From assembly GCF_030813235.1 (NCBI RefSeq), contig NZ_JAUSUB010000021.1, positions 1 to 64,000 of the forward strand: a stretch of DNA of 64,000 nucleotides, given 5' to 3'. This DNA is from Cytobacillus purgationiresistens (GTDB lineage: Bacteria; Bacillota; Bacilli; Bacillales; Cytobacillaceae). Numbering within the stretch: position 1 is the stretch's first letter; every line of letters starts with the position of its first letter. The notes under the pieces are model-generated. The model searched no databases, was not told the origin of the DNA, and saw nothing but the letters and a program-made list of their open reading frames with translations. The translations under genes were made by a program, and so were the position numbers. Below, piece after piece: positions 25,590-34,324 of the stretch.

Positions 25590-26396
25590 TTACTTCTTCT
25601 TATTTTTACCCAAAATAAAGATAGGTTCAAGCTCTCCATCTTCATATATGAACGATAATGCAGTAATCGGTACACGTCCGCTTGCAAAGAAGCTCATGGT
25701 CATCTGTGCAAGAACATCGTAGCCTGTTTCATTTTTTATATCAGCCAAAATCAATACATCCTGGTGTGGTACAGCAACTGCCATATCACCTTCCATCTTC
25801 TGCTTCATCTCTTTTAGAAAAGCATCATTCAGAATTCTGCTGGCATCATAACCATCATTCTTATTTAAGAAGTAGAAAGTGTTACCAGCTACTTCGTCCT
25901 TTTTTAATGAAGTGGTTAGGGACCGAACATTAAAAAGTGCAGTCTCCTTTATTCGCTCATGCTGCCATCCCTCTTTATTCATCACTTGTTCATCAATTAA
26001 TCGATACGTGTTGCCCAGATCAAGCGCATAATAAACCCTCGTTTCGGCTGTATGCTCATCAAATAAGAACGAAACACCATCTTGCGATTCAGACGGAAAT
26101 GAAGTGGAACGAATGACCGGATATATATGTTTCTCTTGACCAGAGAACTGAACTTGACCTGTCATTGCTTCTAGTCCTTCTTCAACATAATATACAACCT
26201 CATCGATAGCATTTTCCTTCTGCTCATGCCACTTTGCTATAATTCCTGGTAATGAAACGGTAATTCCTTTACCTGTTTCTTTATTTTCAATGCGAAGCTG
26301 ATCTTTCTCTCTATCAAAAGAAAACGAACGATTCTCTTTCGTTAAACGTTTTTCTAACTCTGCTTTCATCTTTTTACTATCCATTTTATTTTTCAT
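25590..26396 (-). CDS. ytpQ: YtpQ, DUF1444 family protein
   Basis: A 268-residue soluble protein; ATG 26396 is preceded by AAAGGAGGGGC. It contains the DUF1444 features [36 protein letters not shown] and [14 protein letters not shown]. The molecular role of the family is unknown. In B. subtilis, as I recall, it lies between ytpP and ytpR upstream of sftA; here ytpP and ytpQ keep their order but ytpR is not present before sftA. It has its own terminator. Confidence 0.88.
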   Translation of the reverse strand: MKNKMDSKKMKAELEKRLTKENRSFSFDREKDQLRIENKETGKGITVSLPGIIAKWHEQKENAIDEVVYYVEEGLEAMTGQVQFSGQEKHIYPVIRSTSFPSESQDGVSFLFDEHTAETRVYYALDLGNTYRLIDEQVMNKEGWQHERIKETALFNVRSLTTSLKKDEVAGNTFYFLNKNDGYDASRILNDAFLKEMKQKMEGDMAVAVPHQDVLILADIKNETGYDVLAQMTMSFFASGRVPITALSFIYEDGELEPIFILGKNKKK

Positions 26397-26488
26397 TTTA
26401 GCCCCTCCTTTGCGGGGAAGAATTCCGTATACAGTTTACACTAAAATAAAGTTAAACAAAAGTGGAAGACCTTCACATCTTAATCGAC

Positions 26489-26533
26489 AAAAAAAGCGGA
26501 TCAGTCATTATGAGAAGACTGATCCGCTTTCAT
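26489..26533 (-). terminator. Terminator of ytpP
   Basis: AGCGGATCAGTC and GACTGATCCGCT form a perfect 12-bp stem with TTTTTT on the minus-strand 3' side, a few bases after the ytpP stop. Confidence 0.88.
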
Positions 26534-26544
26534 GTGAACGTGTT

Positions 26545-26859
26545 TTATGAAAGAGATCCAATAAATTGTTCAATCTCTTCTTGAGTTTTACGATCCTTGC
26601 TAACGAATCTTCCTAGCTCATTGCCATCTTTAAAGCCAACAAAGCTTGGGATTCCGAATACATCAAGCTTAATACAGAGATCAAGAAACTCGTCTCGATC
26701 AACATGAACAAATGTATATTCTTTATATTTCTCCTCTACTTCAGGCATGAAAGGATCGATGAAACGGCAATCTCCGCACCAGACGGCTGAAAACATAAAA
26801 ATATGCTTGCCATTACCTTTCATTTGTTCAAACTGCTCCATTGATTCTAATTTTTCCAT
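26545..26859 (-). CDS. ytpP: Thioredoxin-family protein YtpP
   Basis: A 104-residue single thioredoxin fold. The redox motif is FSAVWCGDCRFIDPFM (CGDC), and the cis-proline loop is FGIPSFVGF. The ATG at 26859 is favoured over the one 6 bp upstream because GGAGGGAA would otherwise touch the start. Small cytoplasmic dithiol oxidoreductase; in Bacillales it is also linked to bacillithiol chemistry, though that is not visible here. It begins 2 bp after the PTS-like gene ends, so the two are probably co-transcribed. Confidence 0.9.
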   Translation of the reverse strand: MEKLESMEQFEQMKGNGKHIFMFSAVWCGDCRFIDPFMPEVEEKYKEYTFVHVDRDEFLDLCIKLDVFGIPSFVGFKDGNELGRFVSKDRKTQEEIEQFIGSLS

Positions 26860-26861
26860 AA

Positions 26862-27890
26862 TCATTTCCCTCCTATATTTAACCTCATATCACCAAATTT
26901 TATCCAGCCTTTTTTTCTCATATATTCTGATAATATCAAGCTAATCGCTGCTGGTCCAATTAAATGCAATATGATCACCTTTAACATTACAACAAAACTA
27001 AAACCCATTGCTGAAAAAGTCATAATTTGTCCAACCAGACCACTTGTGCCCATCCCCGCTCCTGCAGCAACATTCTCCATTTTAAAAATTAGTGTAGCAA
27101 CAGGGGCTAAAATAATCCCAGCAACCGTCGGGGGAATCAAAATAAGCGGATTCTTAATAATATTTGAAATCTGCAGTTTGGATGTACCTAATCCTTGTGC
27201 TACTAATCCCCCTATTTTATTTTCACGATAGCTGCTAACCCCAAAGCCGATCATCTGAGCCGCACAGCCCACTGTTGCTGCTCCTGCAGCCAATCCATTT
27301 AAATCCAGCATCATGGCAATCGCAGCTGACGAAATAGGGCCCGATAGAGCAAAACCCATCAGCACTGCAACAATGATTCCCATCAATAGCGGTTGCTGAT
27401 CTGTCCCCCACATAATAAGCTTACCTATTCCTTTCATCACATGATCAATCCATGGGCCAACCAAAGCTGCGACTGAATAACCAGTGAAAACAACTGTAAA
27501 TGGAGTAACTATGATGTCCAGCTTCGTCTCATTACTAACAATCTTACCAACTTCTGTTGAAATCAGCGCAGCCACAACAGCACCAGCCGGACCGCCTAAC
27601 ACAGCCCCTGCTGATCCACTTAATAATGCAGAAAAGAGCACAAGAGGAGGTGCTTTTAATCCATAAGCAACCGCAACGCCAATGGCAGGGCCCATCAAGC
27701 CCATCGTCATTGTCCCCATTTCAACTAAATAAGATGCAAACACCCCTATTGCAATCTGCTCTCCTATTGTCTTTATGATTAAACCAATAATTAGTGATGC
27801 GAATAAACCTAGAGCCATATTACTTAAGGCATCAATAAAATAGACCTTAGGGGATAAACTGACCCCTTTTTTATTTAAAAAATCTCGCAT
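26862..27890 (-). CDS. PTS_EIIC_2-type integral membrane protein
   Basis: A 342-residue membrane protein with about nine or ten hydrophobic helices; ATG 27890 has GGGAGGAAC upstream, so the longer frame is not used. Glycine-rich segments such as GLMGPAIGVAVAYGLKAPPL, SGSAGAVLGGPAGAVVAALI and GFALSGPISSAAIAMMLDLN are typical of the PTS_EIIC_2 family (Pfam PF13303 as I recall). No EIIA or EIIB domain is fused or adjacent, so phosphoenolpyruvate-driven uptake by this unit alone is doubtful; it could act as a facilitator or use EII components encoded elsewhere. Confidence 0.82.
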   Translation of the reverse strand: MRDFLNKKGVSLSPKVYFIDALSNMALGLFASLIIGLIIKTIGEQIAIGVFASYLVEMGTMTMGLMGPAIGVAVAYGLKAPPLVLFSALLSGSAGAVLGGPAGAVVAALISTEVGKIVSNETKLDIIVTPFTVVFTGYSVAALVGPWIDHVMKGIGKLIMWGTDQQPLLMGIIVAVLMGFALSGPISSAAIAMMLDLNGLAAGAATVGCAAQMIGFGVSSYRENKIGGLVAQGLGTSKLQISNIIKNPLILIPPTVAGIILAPVATLIFKMENVAAGAGMGTSGLVGQIMTFSAMGFSFVVMLKVIILHLIGPAAISLILSEYMRKKGWIKFGDMRLNIGGK

Positions 27891-28044
27891 ACTGTTCCTC
27901 CCAATCATAAATGCTACAGTAGGCATACTCTTTGCCATTGTAGCCAACCCATACCGAGTCCAGACAATCATATCCTAATAACACTTTAATAGATTACCAC
28001 ATGTAAAGACAGATGTAATGAAAAATATTTGATCATGTCGGTTA

Positions 28045-28073
28045 TTGTCAATATAGGTCATTAGCTCTATAAT
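28045..28073 (+). promoter_or_regulatory. SigA-type promoter of the chemoreceptor gene
   Basis: TTGTCA (28045-28050), a 17-bp spacer and TATAAT (28068-28073) are close to the vegetative consensus, 57 bp before the TTG start. Most motility genes use SigD; no SigD -10 box GCCGATAT is seen here. Confidence 0.7.
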
Positions 28074-28130
28074 AATAGTCATACTAAATATTTAGAATAT
28101 TACATTATATTTTACAGGGGGGTGACAGCT

Positions 28131-30200
28131 TTGAAAACCATACGCGGCAAGCTACGCATTATTTTATTTATGACCATTGGAGGGTTTGCTATTCTCTTGT
28201 TATCCAACTTCATCAACACGATGATACAGGAGAAAAGTCGCAAAGAAGAAGAAAAGATACAGCAAACAGTAGTTGATAGTAAAGAAATTAAATATCACTT
28301 GGCCATGACCAGGAAATTAGAACAGCAGTTTTTGCGGGCTCCTGATCAAGCAGGGGTTGAATTGGTTTCCGAATCTCTGGATCGTGTCAAATCTGAGGCG
28401 AAGTCGATTAGTGAAAAGCAGTCAAATACAAAAATGAAAGTTCTTTTCGACCAGGTTGATAGCATTTCCAATACGTATTTAGAACAATTCAAACAACTTG
28501 CAAAAATGTATGAACAAATAGGCTATCATAATACAGGCGGTCTTAAGGGCCAGATAGACAACGCGGCAAAACAAATCATATCATTGACCTCTTACTTAAA
28601 TAATCCAAAAATCGAGGAGCAATTAAGCCTCATGCGCATGTATGAAAATCAGTTTGTTTCTGTAAAAAGCGAGGAATCCTACAAACAATTTACAGATGCA
28701 AGTGAAGTGTTTATAACTGAAATCAATAAAGACGGCAGTCTGGATGATTCAGCAAAGGAATACTTATCGAATAGACTATCACAATATTTAGATGCGATGG
28801 CTACCATCAATAGCTCCTATCTGCAAACCAATGAATTCATTCTTCAGTTCGACCAGCAAGCAGGAGCCATAGAGAAATTTGTCTCTACAGCAGAGCAAGA
28901 AGCAATAACCAATATGCATGCTCTTCACCAATCCATTGACCAGCAAAACAAATGGTTATCCTGGGGTATCCTTGCCATCAGCATGATTTTACTTATTACA
29001 TTGTCATTAGTCGGAAATTACTTACTCAGCAATATATCCAGGTCAATTACACTATTAAAAACAGGCGCACATAAGATTGGTAACGGCGATTTGTATTATC
29101 GCGTGCCATTTAAAGGCAAGGATGAAATGACAGAGTTAGCTATAACTTTTAATCAAATGGCGGAGAAGGTACAGCAAGCTTTTTTACATATACTTGATTC
29201 ATCTTCACAAGTACAAGGTTCTTCCCAAGTACTAGCAGCGATATCTGAAGAAACAAATGCTCAATCAACTGAGGTCAATGCTGCCATTAAACAAATCGCA
29301 TTAGGGGCAGAAGAGCAATCCTTTGAGCTTGAAGAATGTATGGTCGATATCAGTAAGGTAAAAAAAGCGATTTCTCATACAGAACAGCTTGGCCAGGAGA
29401 TTTCATCTGATGCTTCCTTAGCAGAACTGGAAGGACAAAATGGGTTAGAAACAATCACAGAGCTCCAAAGAGTATCCGATCAATTCTTATTGCTATCAAC
29501 CGATGTGACTAATAAAGCAGTCGAGGCATCAAGACAAACTTCGAGCATCTCTACAATTATTGGCACCATACAGGATATTGCCGATAATACGAACCTGCTG
29601 GCATTAAACGCAGCGATTGAGGCAGCTAGGGCTGGTGAATCTGGAAAAGGATTTGCTGTCGTAGCAAAAGAGGTCAAAAAACTAGCAGAACGCTCTAAAA
29701 ACGAAGCCCAGGAAATTCAAACATTAATCACTATAATGAACAATAAAATGAATCAGCTCATGATTGAAGCCGACAAATTTAATTTATATAAAAAGCAGCA
29801 AGCAAATTCGGTGCAGCAAACGAAAACCGCTTTTGAGAACATCGTAATTAATGTGAAGGACATACATGAAAAAACCATCATCATTGAGGAAGCGGTCAAT
29901 CACATCCACCAAACAAATGATTATTTGACTGAAAGAATAAAAGGCGTTTCAGCAGTTTCTCAATTGTCAGTTACTTCATCGGAAGAAGTATCTGCCTCCA
30001 GTGAAAATCAGCTTGAAGCAATTGAAAAAGTCAACCTTTCAGCTGTCGAGTTAAGTAAAATTGCTAATGACCTGCAAGCTGAAGTTAGCCAATTTAAATT
30101 AAGGTCGAATGGCGAGGAGAATCCCAGCATCAGCCTACCTAAATCCAAAATGCTGACTTTAGAGCGGTTTAAATTTCGATTAAAGAAGCGAAAAAAATAA
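28131..30200 (+). CDS. Methyl-accepting chemotaxis protein
   Basis: A 689-residue transmembrane receptor. I start at TTG 28131, as AGGGGGG lies 8 bp upstream; the GTG at 28122 overlaps that site. Helix 1 ([20 protein letters not shown]) and helix 2 ([20 protein letters not shown], near residue 280) enclose an extracellular all-helical sensing domain of roughly 240 residues. A HAMP domain ([20 protein letters not shown]) follows, then a long coiled-coil signalling domain with the canonical tip [20 protein letters not shown]. The C-terminus ends in basic residues without a CheR-docking pentapeptide. Ligand unknown. Confidence 0.93.
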   Translation: MKTIRGKLRIILFMTIGGFAILLLSNFINTMIQEKSRKEEEKIQQTVVDSKEIKYHLAMTRKLEQQFLRAPDQAGVELVSESLDRVKSEAKSISEKQSNTKMKVLFDQVDSISNTYLEQFKQLAKMYEQIGYHNTGGLKGQIDNAAKQIISLTSYLNNPKIEEQLSLMRMYENQFVSVKSEESYKQFTDASEVFITEINKDGSLDDSAKEYLSNRLSQYLDAMATINSSYLQTNEFILQFDQQAGAIEKFVSTAEQEAITNMHALHQSIDQQNKWLSWGILAISMILLITLSLVGNYLLSNISRSITLLKTGAHKIGNGDLYYRVPFKGKDEMTELAITFNQMAEKVQQAFLHILDSSSQVQGSSQVLAAISEETNAQSTEVNAAIKQIALGAEEQSFELEECMVDISKVKKAISHTEQLGQEISSDASLAELEGQNGLETITELQRVSDQFLLLSTDVTNKAVEASRQTSSISTIIGTIQDIADNTNLLALNAAIEAARAGESGKGFAVVAKEVKKLAERSKNEAQEIQTLITIMNNKMNQLMIEADKFNLYKKQQANSVQQTKTAFENIVINVKDIHEKTIIIEEAVNHIHQTNDYLTERIKGVSAVSQLSVTSSEEVSASSENQLEAIEKVNLSAVELSKIANDLQAEVSQFKLRSNGEENPSISLPKSKMLTLERFKFRLKKRKK

Positions 30201-30220
30201 TGATCTAAACAAATTTTTTT

Positions 30221-30252
30221 AGACGCAGGGTTCAAAACTCTGCGTTTTTAAA
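30221..30252 (+). terminator. Terminator of the chemoreceptor gene
   Basis: ACGCAGGGT, TCAAA and ACTCTGCGT pair with one G-T wobble and are followed by TTTTTAAA. Confidence 0.82.
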
Positions 30253-30292
30253 TAATGCCTTCTATATACTCTAAGCATTCCGATATTCGCAC

Positions 30293-30739
30293 TTATTTTA
30301 TCTTCACAGACTTAGCAATTTCCATCATCACCCTTGTATCTTCCACCATATTTTTTGTTTTGGATTGTGCAGTCAGTTTTACACCGCCAATTCCAACTAT
30401 CAATTCATTTGTCTGATCGTCATTTGCCTTCATTAACAAAAATCCAAAGCTTTTATCATCACGAAAATCATCATTCACATCATATTCAGTTTGTTCTATT
30501 GCTGTATCGTAAACCCCTTCACTATCATATGCTTCATGGTGATTGTAAAAAAGCAAATAGGTGCGTCTGCCTTTTTGTAATAATAAATTATTTGATTTTT
30601 CTCTTTTGATTTTATATCCTTTTGGCAAATAATAAGCAATAAAATCATTCTCTTGGTTTACTTCGTTTTCAGCTTGTCACAAAAACTCATCTTTAAAATC
30701 AGACTTGTATTTATTTTCATATACTATCGTTACAACTAT
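30293..30739 (-). pseudogene. Small secreted/membrane-type protein with an in-frame stop
   Basis: The open part (111 codons from ATG 30628) reads YKIKREKSNNLLLQKGRRTY, LLFYNHHEAYDSEGVY and ends MVEDTRVMMEIAKSVKIK. Upstream the same frame continues without a start as IVVTIVYENKYKSDFKDEFL, a TGA, QAENEVNQENDFIAYYLP. The hydrophobic stretch before YENKY looks like the end of a membrane anchor. So one stop codon, plus a missing 5' end, probably inactivated a membrane-anchored protein of unknown family. Internal initiation at 30628 is not excluded, though no good ribosome site is seen. Confidence 0.55.
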
Positions 30740-30790
30740 TCAAGCGAAAATGATAAAATATGAAAAAAGCGAATAAAGGGAGTGTATATA

Positions 30791-31237
30791 ATGGAATTAA
30801 ACGTATATTTAGCAGGGGAAATTCATTCTAACTGGCGCAGTGAAATAAAAGAGAAAGCTAAATCACTTCAACTGCCCATTCAATTTTACGGTCCAATGGA
30901 AAATCATGATCGTTCAGACTTTATTGGCGAAGAGATTTTAGGGGAACAGCCCAATGCAATCTTTCGAGACGATGCCGCTTCCAGCATTAACAATTTACGC
31001 ACAGAGCTGCTCTTAAAAAAGGCTGATCTCGTCATCGCATTATTCGGAGAAAAATATAAACAGTGGAATACAGCCATGGATGCAAGTGCGGCCATCTCAC
31101 AAGGAAAACCGCTTATTCTTATTAGACCTGAAGGACTGCACCATCCGTTAAAAGAACTTTCCAATAAAGCAAATGTAACAGTAGAATCCGTCAACCAAGC
31201 CATCAAAGTCCTTTCCTATATCTTTGACAAGGAATAA
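30791..31237 (+). CDS. ytoQ: YtoQ family protein
   Basis: A 148-residue protein started at ATG 30791 (AAAGGGAG 8 bp upstream; the earlier GTG overlaps that site). The sequence MELNVYLAGEIHSNWRSEIK, FYGPMENHDRSDFIGEEILG and RTELLLKKADLVIALFGEKY is characteristic of YtoQ, a small protein with a nucleoside-2-deoxyribosyltransferase-like fold. Its activity is, to my knowledge, not established. The stop overlaps the first base of the tandem repeat block. Confidence 0.9.
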   Translation: MELNVYLAGEIHSNWRSEIKEKAKSLQLPIQFYGPMENHDRSDFIGEEILGEQPNAIFRDDAASSINNLRTELLLKKADLVIALFGEKYKQWNTAMDASAAISQGKPLILIRPEGLHHPLKELSNKANVTVESVNQAIKVLSYIFDKE

Positions 31238-31540
31238 TGAAAAGCGAAAGGGCCTCGACCAGCCCCGACAAGCATAAGACGCAGTGGAAATGAAGGGTGA
31301 TCTTTGCCTTCAATTCCACTGTGGCTTATGACCTCGAGGGGCTAGGACCTGTAGCTAGACATGAAAAGCGAAAGGGCCTCGATCAGCCCCGACAAGCATA
31401 AGACGCAGTGGAAATGAAGAGTGATCTTTGCCTTCAATTCCACTGTGGCTTATGACCTCGAGGGGCTAGGACCTGTAGCTAGACATGAAAAGCGAAAGGG
31501 CCTCGCTCAGCCCCGATAAGCATAAGACGCAAAGTGGATG
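31237..31540. repeat. Tandem array of a 124-bp palindromic interspersed repeat
   Basis: ATGAAAAGCGAAAGGGCCTC recurs at 31237, 31361 and 31485, a period of exactly 124 bp; two units are complete and nearly identical, and the third stops near 31540. Each unit folds into a long hairpin: GCATAAG, CAGTGGAA and TGAAGG pair with CCTTCA, TTCCACTG and CTTATG, and AGCCCC with GGGGCT. Related single copies occur at 31945, 60145 and 62494, and possibly 48800. Confidence 0.88.
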
Positions 31541-31944
31541 AAATGAAACCAATAAGACATAGAGATTAAATATAACAAACACGGTCTAAAATATATTTTT
31601 GAAAAGGGGTAGCTAACTGGCTGCTCCTTTTCGATTGGAGTCATGATGTTGTAATGAATATTTATAGTAAGTACTCTCAAATGATCCGATTCAGAAGTGA
31701 CATAAAGAGGGAATGGTGGATGAACAGAAGCAATGTACATGTAACTATCCCTAAGTAGCAGGAGGTACCAAGCCACCTCGCTTTGGTAGCCACTGTACCA
31801 TTCCTAAGTTTAACTTTTTTATAGATAAATACATTAATAGATCACCCTAGAAAAATAATCGTGTTCTTTATGAATTTGCTTTAATTGTCAGGTTACATTG
31901 GATAAAATGGAAACAAGAATTCAATTTTTTCAATTTTTTACAGT
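31541..31944. other. Intergenic region with a terminator-like hairpin
   Basis: No convincing gene is seen. AAAAGGGGTAGC and GCTGCTCCTTTT (31602-31631) form a stem with wobbles followed by T residues. A second dyad, TACCAAGC and GCTTTGGTA, lies near 31770. The 89-codon minus-strand frame here begins in the repeat and has no family features. Confidence 0.5.
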
Positions 31945-32072
31945 TGTCCAACTCCAGCACCAAGCCCTCGATGTCAAATAACCTCCACCAAAAAAGTCCA
32001 AGAGCGACTTTTTCCAGGTGGAGAACATTTGCTTGTTTGGGCTGAACAAGGGGCTTGTGCTTTTCTAGTAAG
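31945..32072 (-). repeat. Degenerate inverted copy of the interspersed repeat
   Basis: TGTCCAACTCCAGCACCAAG, CCCTCGATGTCA, GCTTGTTTGGGCTGAACAAG and the end GCTTGTGCTTTTC follow the reverse complement of the repeat framework seen at 62494 and 31237. It overlaps the 5' end of the longest frame of the PlsY-like gene, a further reason to place that gene's start later. Confidence 0.65.
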
Positions 32073-32136
32073 ACAGCAGGCCGTTTTTTTTACTTACCAA
32101 TGCGTAAACAAAATTAGATCGGAGCGGATTGAAGTT

Positions 32137-32739
32137 ATGCTATACGTCCTCATATTTGTATTATCCTATGCATTTGGGTGTGTGAATGGCGCATATTATT
32201 TAGGGATTATGTTGAAGGATAATGACATCAGACAGTTCGGCAGCGGGAATGCTGGGGCCAGGAACGCCGGAAGACACTTAGGGAAAAAGGGTTTTGTTAT
32301 CACAGTCATCATAGATGCTGTGAAAGTATTTTTAGCTTTACTGATTGCCAATACACTATTTGGCAATAACGAATTTGCACTAATAATCGGTGGTTTCGGT
32401 CTGCTGCTTGGACATATTTGGCCTGTACAGCTTCAGCTCCGGGGTGGGAAGGGTGTTGTTGTATTCCTGGCTGCTGCCCTTTATCTGGAGCCGTACACAA
32501 TCCTTGTGGCAGGGATTGTCCTGGCTGCGGGTTTTATTGCTGCTAGGCGGTTCACGGTTCCAGGGTTGATTTCCATACTATCCATACCTGTAACCGCATA
32601 CCTATTGGGTAACTCCCATCAACTAGTCATTGGTTTGTCGTTAATGGCTGGTATCGTAATATTCATGCACAAACCGAATCATACATCCAAAAACAACCTC
32701 AACATACAGGAGAGTGAACATGATGGAATTCATTTATAA
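32137..32739 (+). CDS. Divergent PlsY-like acyl-phosphate acyltransferase
   Basis: A 200-residue membrane protein with about five helices, started at ATG 32137 (GGAGCGG upstream), which gives the usual PlsY length. Motif 1 is FGSGNAGARNAGRHLGKKG, where PlsY has GSGNxGxTN; motif 2 is LLGHIWPVQLQLRGGKGVVV, with the GH..P...GGKG core intact; motif 3 (RFTVPGLISIL) departs from the usual serine-rich form. PlsY moves an acyl chain from acyl-phosphate to glycerol-3-phosphate at the membrane. As the housekeeping plsY would normally be elsewhere and this one opens an operon with an aminotransferase fusion and an LtaS-like enzyme, it may acylate a different glycerol-phosphate-like acceptor. Confidence 0.83.
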   Translation: MLYVLIFVLSYAFGCVNGAYYLGIMLKDNDIRQFGSGNAGARNAGRHLGKKGFVITVIIDAVKVFLALLIANTLFGNNEFALIIGGFGLLLGHIWPVQLQLRGGKGVVVFLAAALYLEPYTILVAGIVLAAGFIAARRFTVPGLISILSIPVTAYLLGNSHQLVIGLSLMAGIVIFMHKPNHTSKNNLNIQESEHDGIHL

Positions 32740-34324
32740 AATTGCCACTAATCAAGATGAACACGACCAGATTTATCAGCTTAATTATAAAACATTTGTA
32801 GAAGAAATTCCCCAACATGCTCAGAATGAACAACAGCGATTGATTGATAGATTCGATGATGAGAACACATATATGATTGCCAAACGGAATGATGAAGTGG
32901 TTGGTATGATTGCGGTTAGAGGAACACGTCCATTTTCCCTTGATTTAAAATTAGATGATTTAGATGAGCTTCTTCCAAAAGAGGCTCGTCCTTGTGAAAT
33001 CAGGCTTCTCTCAGTTAAGGAAAACCTCCGGAAAAGTCCGGTTTTTTATAAATTATCCGAGCTGCTCGTAAGCTACTGCTTAGAGCATGGTTATAACATG
33101 GCCTTGATTTCAGGGGTTGAAAACCAAATACCTTTATATAAAAAAATGGGTTTCATCCCTTTTGGGAAGATGGTTAGAACGGGAAAAGCGAGATTCCAGC
33201 CGATGTATCTCACAAAGGAGCAGTTTGAATCATCGACAAAAATGTTCAAACGAGCGATGACAAGGATATCCAAGTCTAAAAAGCCTGTTAGCTTTTTACC
33301 AGGCCCTGTTCAGATGCACCCGGCTGTGGAAGAGGCTTTTACCCTTCCTTCGGTTTCGCACCGAGATCAAGTCTTTGCTGCTGAATGTAAAGAGGTACAA
33401 AAAAGGCTATGCCGGCTGACAGGGGCAAACTATGCGGATTTAGCAGTGGGGACAGGAACACTTGCCAATGACATTGTCGCTGCCCAATTACAATCGCTGA
33501 GTGGAAGTGGACTTATTTTGGCAACGGGTGAATTTGGCTATCGTCTAATTAATCACGCATCCCGGTTTCATTTAAAGTTCCATACGATTGAAAAGGATTG
33601 GAATGAACCTATTAATCTAGGTGAAATCAGGCAGATGCTTCTGAGTAATCCTGATATCACCTGGATATGGACAGTTCATTGCGAAACTAGCACCGGATAT
33701 GTTTATGATTTGGCAGCCCTTGAATCATTATGTCATGCTGCAGAGGTTGAGTTATGCGTAGATGCCTGCAGCTCTATTGGAGTCATTCCGGTTTCTTTTC
33801 AGAACCTTTTATTTGCTACAAGTGTAAGCGGAAAGGGGCTGGGGTCCTATCCCGGTTTGGCTATCATATTTCACCGTGATCCAATCAAGAGCAATCCCAA
33901 TATTCCGCGATATTTGGACTTGGGCCTCTACCATGGCAGCAATAGTGTCCCCTTTACCCATTCATCCAATTTGGTAAAGGCATTGCATGTAGCCATGGAC
34001 CATCTTAATTTCTTGATTATAGAAAAAAATGCTGCCTCACTGAGGATCTTCCTCAAAAAGGAGAACTATCTATTGGCAGGTGACGATTTTTATTCACCTG
34101 GAATCATTACGATCCAATTGCCCGCCAGTCTGTCTTCAAGAAAGTTAGGAGACTACTTAAAGCAAAAAAACATTTTCACAAGCTATGAAAGCCACTATTT
34201 ATTGAAAAAAAATTGGCTGCAAATTTCTTTAATGGGCCATCACAGCGAGGAAGAATTACAAATCCTCCAAAAAGAATTAGTGTTTGCGAAGGAAGCCTTC
34301 ACTGTTAAAAGCGAGGTACTATAA
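32720..34324 (+). CDS. Fusion of a GNAT/acyl-transfer domain with a class V aminotransferase
   Basis: A 534-residue protein started at ATG 32720 (AGGAGA 7 bp upstream), overlapping the PlsY-like gene by 20 bp. Residues 1-165 are a GNAT fold of the N-acyl-amino-acid-synthase/FeeM kind (MIAVRGTRPFSLDLKLDDLD, PCEIRLLSVKENLRKSPVFY, NQIPLYKKMGFIPFG). Residues 190-530 are a PLP class V aminotransferase resembling serine or aminoethylphosphonate transaminases: SFLPGPVQMHPAVEEAF, CVDACSSIGVIPVSF with the PLP-binding Asp (about 348), and SVSGKGLGSYPGLAIIF with the Schiff-base Lys (about 372). One chain could thus make an amine and acylate it. Substrates unknown. Confidence 0.85.
   Translation: MMEFIYKIATNQDEHDQIYQLNYKTFVEEIPQHAQNEQQRLIDRFDDENTYMIAKRNDEVVGMIAVRGTRPFSLDLKLDDLDELLPKEARPCEIRLLSVKENLRKSPVFYKLSELLVSYCLEHGYNMALISGVENQIPLYKKMGFIPFGKMVRTGKARFQPMYLTKEQFESSTKMFKRAMTRISKSKKPVSFLPGPVQMHPAVEEAFTLPSVSHRDQVFAAECKEVQKRLCRLTGANYADLAVGTGTLANDIVAAQLQSLSGSGLILATGEFGYRLINHASRFHLKFHTIEKDWNEPINLGEIRQMLLSNPDITWIWTVHCETSTGYVYDLAALESLCHAAEVELCVDACSSIGVIPVSFQNLLFATSVSGKGLGSYPGLAIIFHRDPIKSNPNIPRYLDLGLYHGSNSVPFTHSSNLVKALHVAMDHLNFLIIEKNAASLRIFLKKENYLLAGDDFYSPGIITIQLPASLSSRKLGDYLKQKNIFTSYESHYLLKKNWLQISLMGHHSEEELQILQKELVFAKEAFTVKSEVL

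Noticed and set aside
31237-31540. CRISPR-like repeated units
   Set aside because: The 124-bp units are contiguous, without spacers, are internally palindromic and have single relatives elsewhere; no cas genes are present.
31507-31776. 89-codon minus-strand frame
   Set aside because: It starts in intergenic DNA, ends in the repeat, lacks a ribosome site and shows no recognisable domain.
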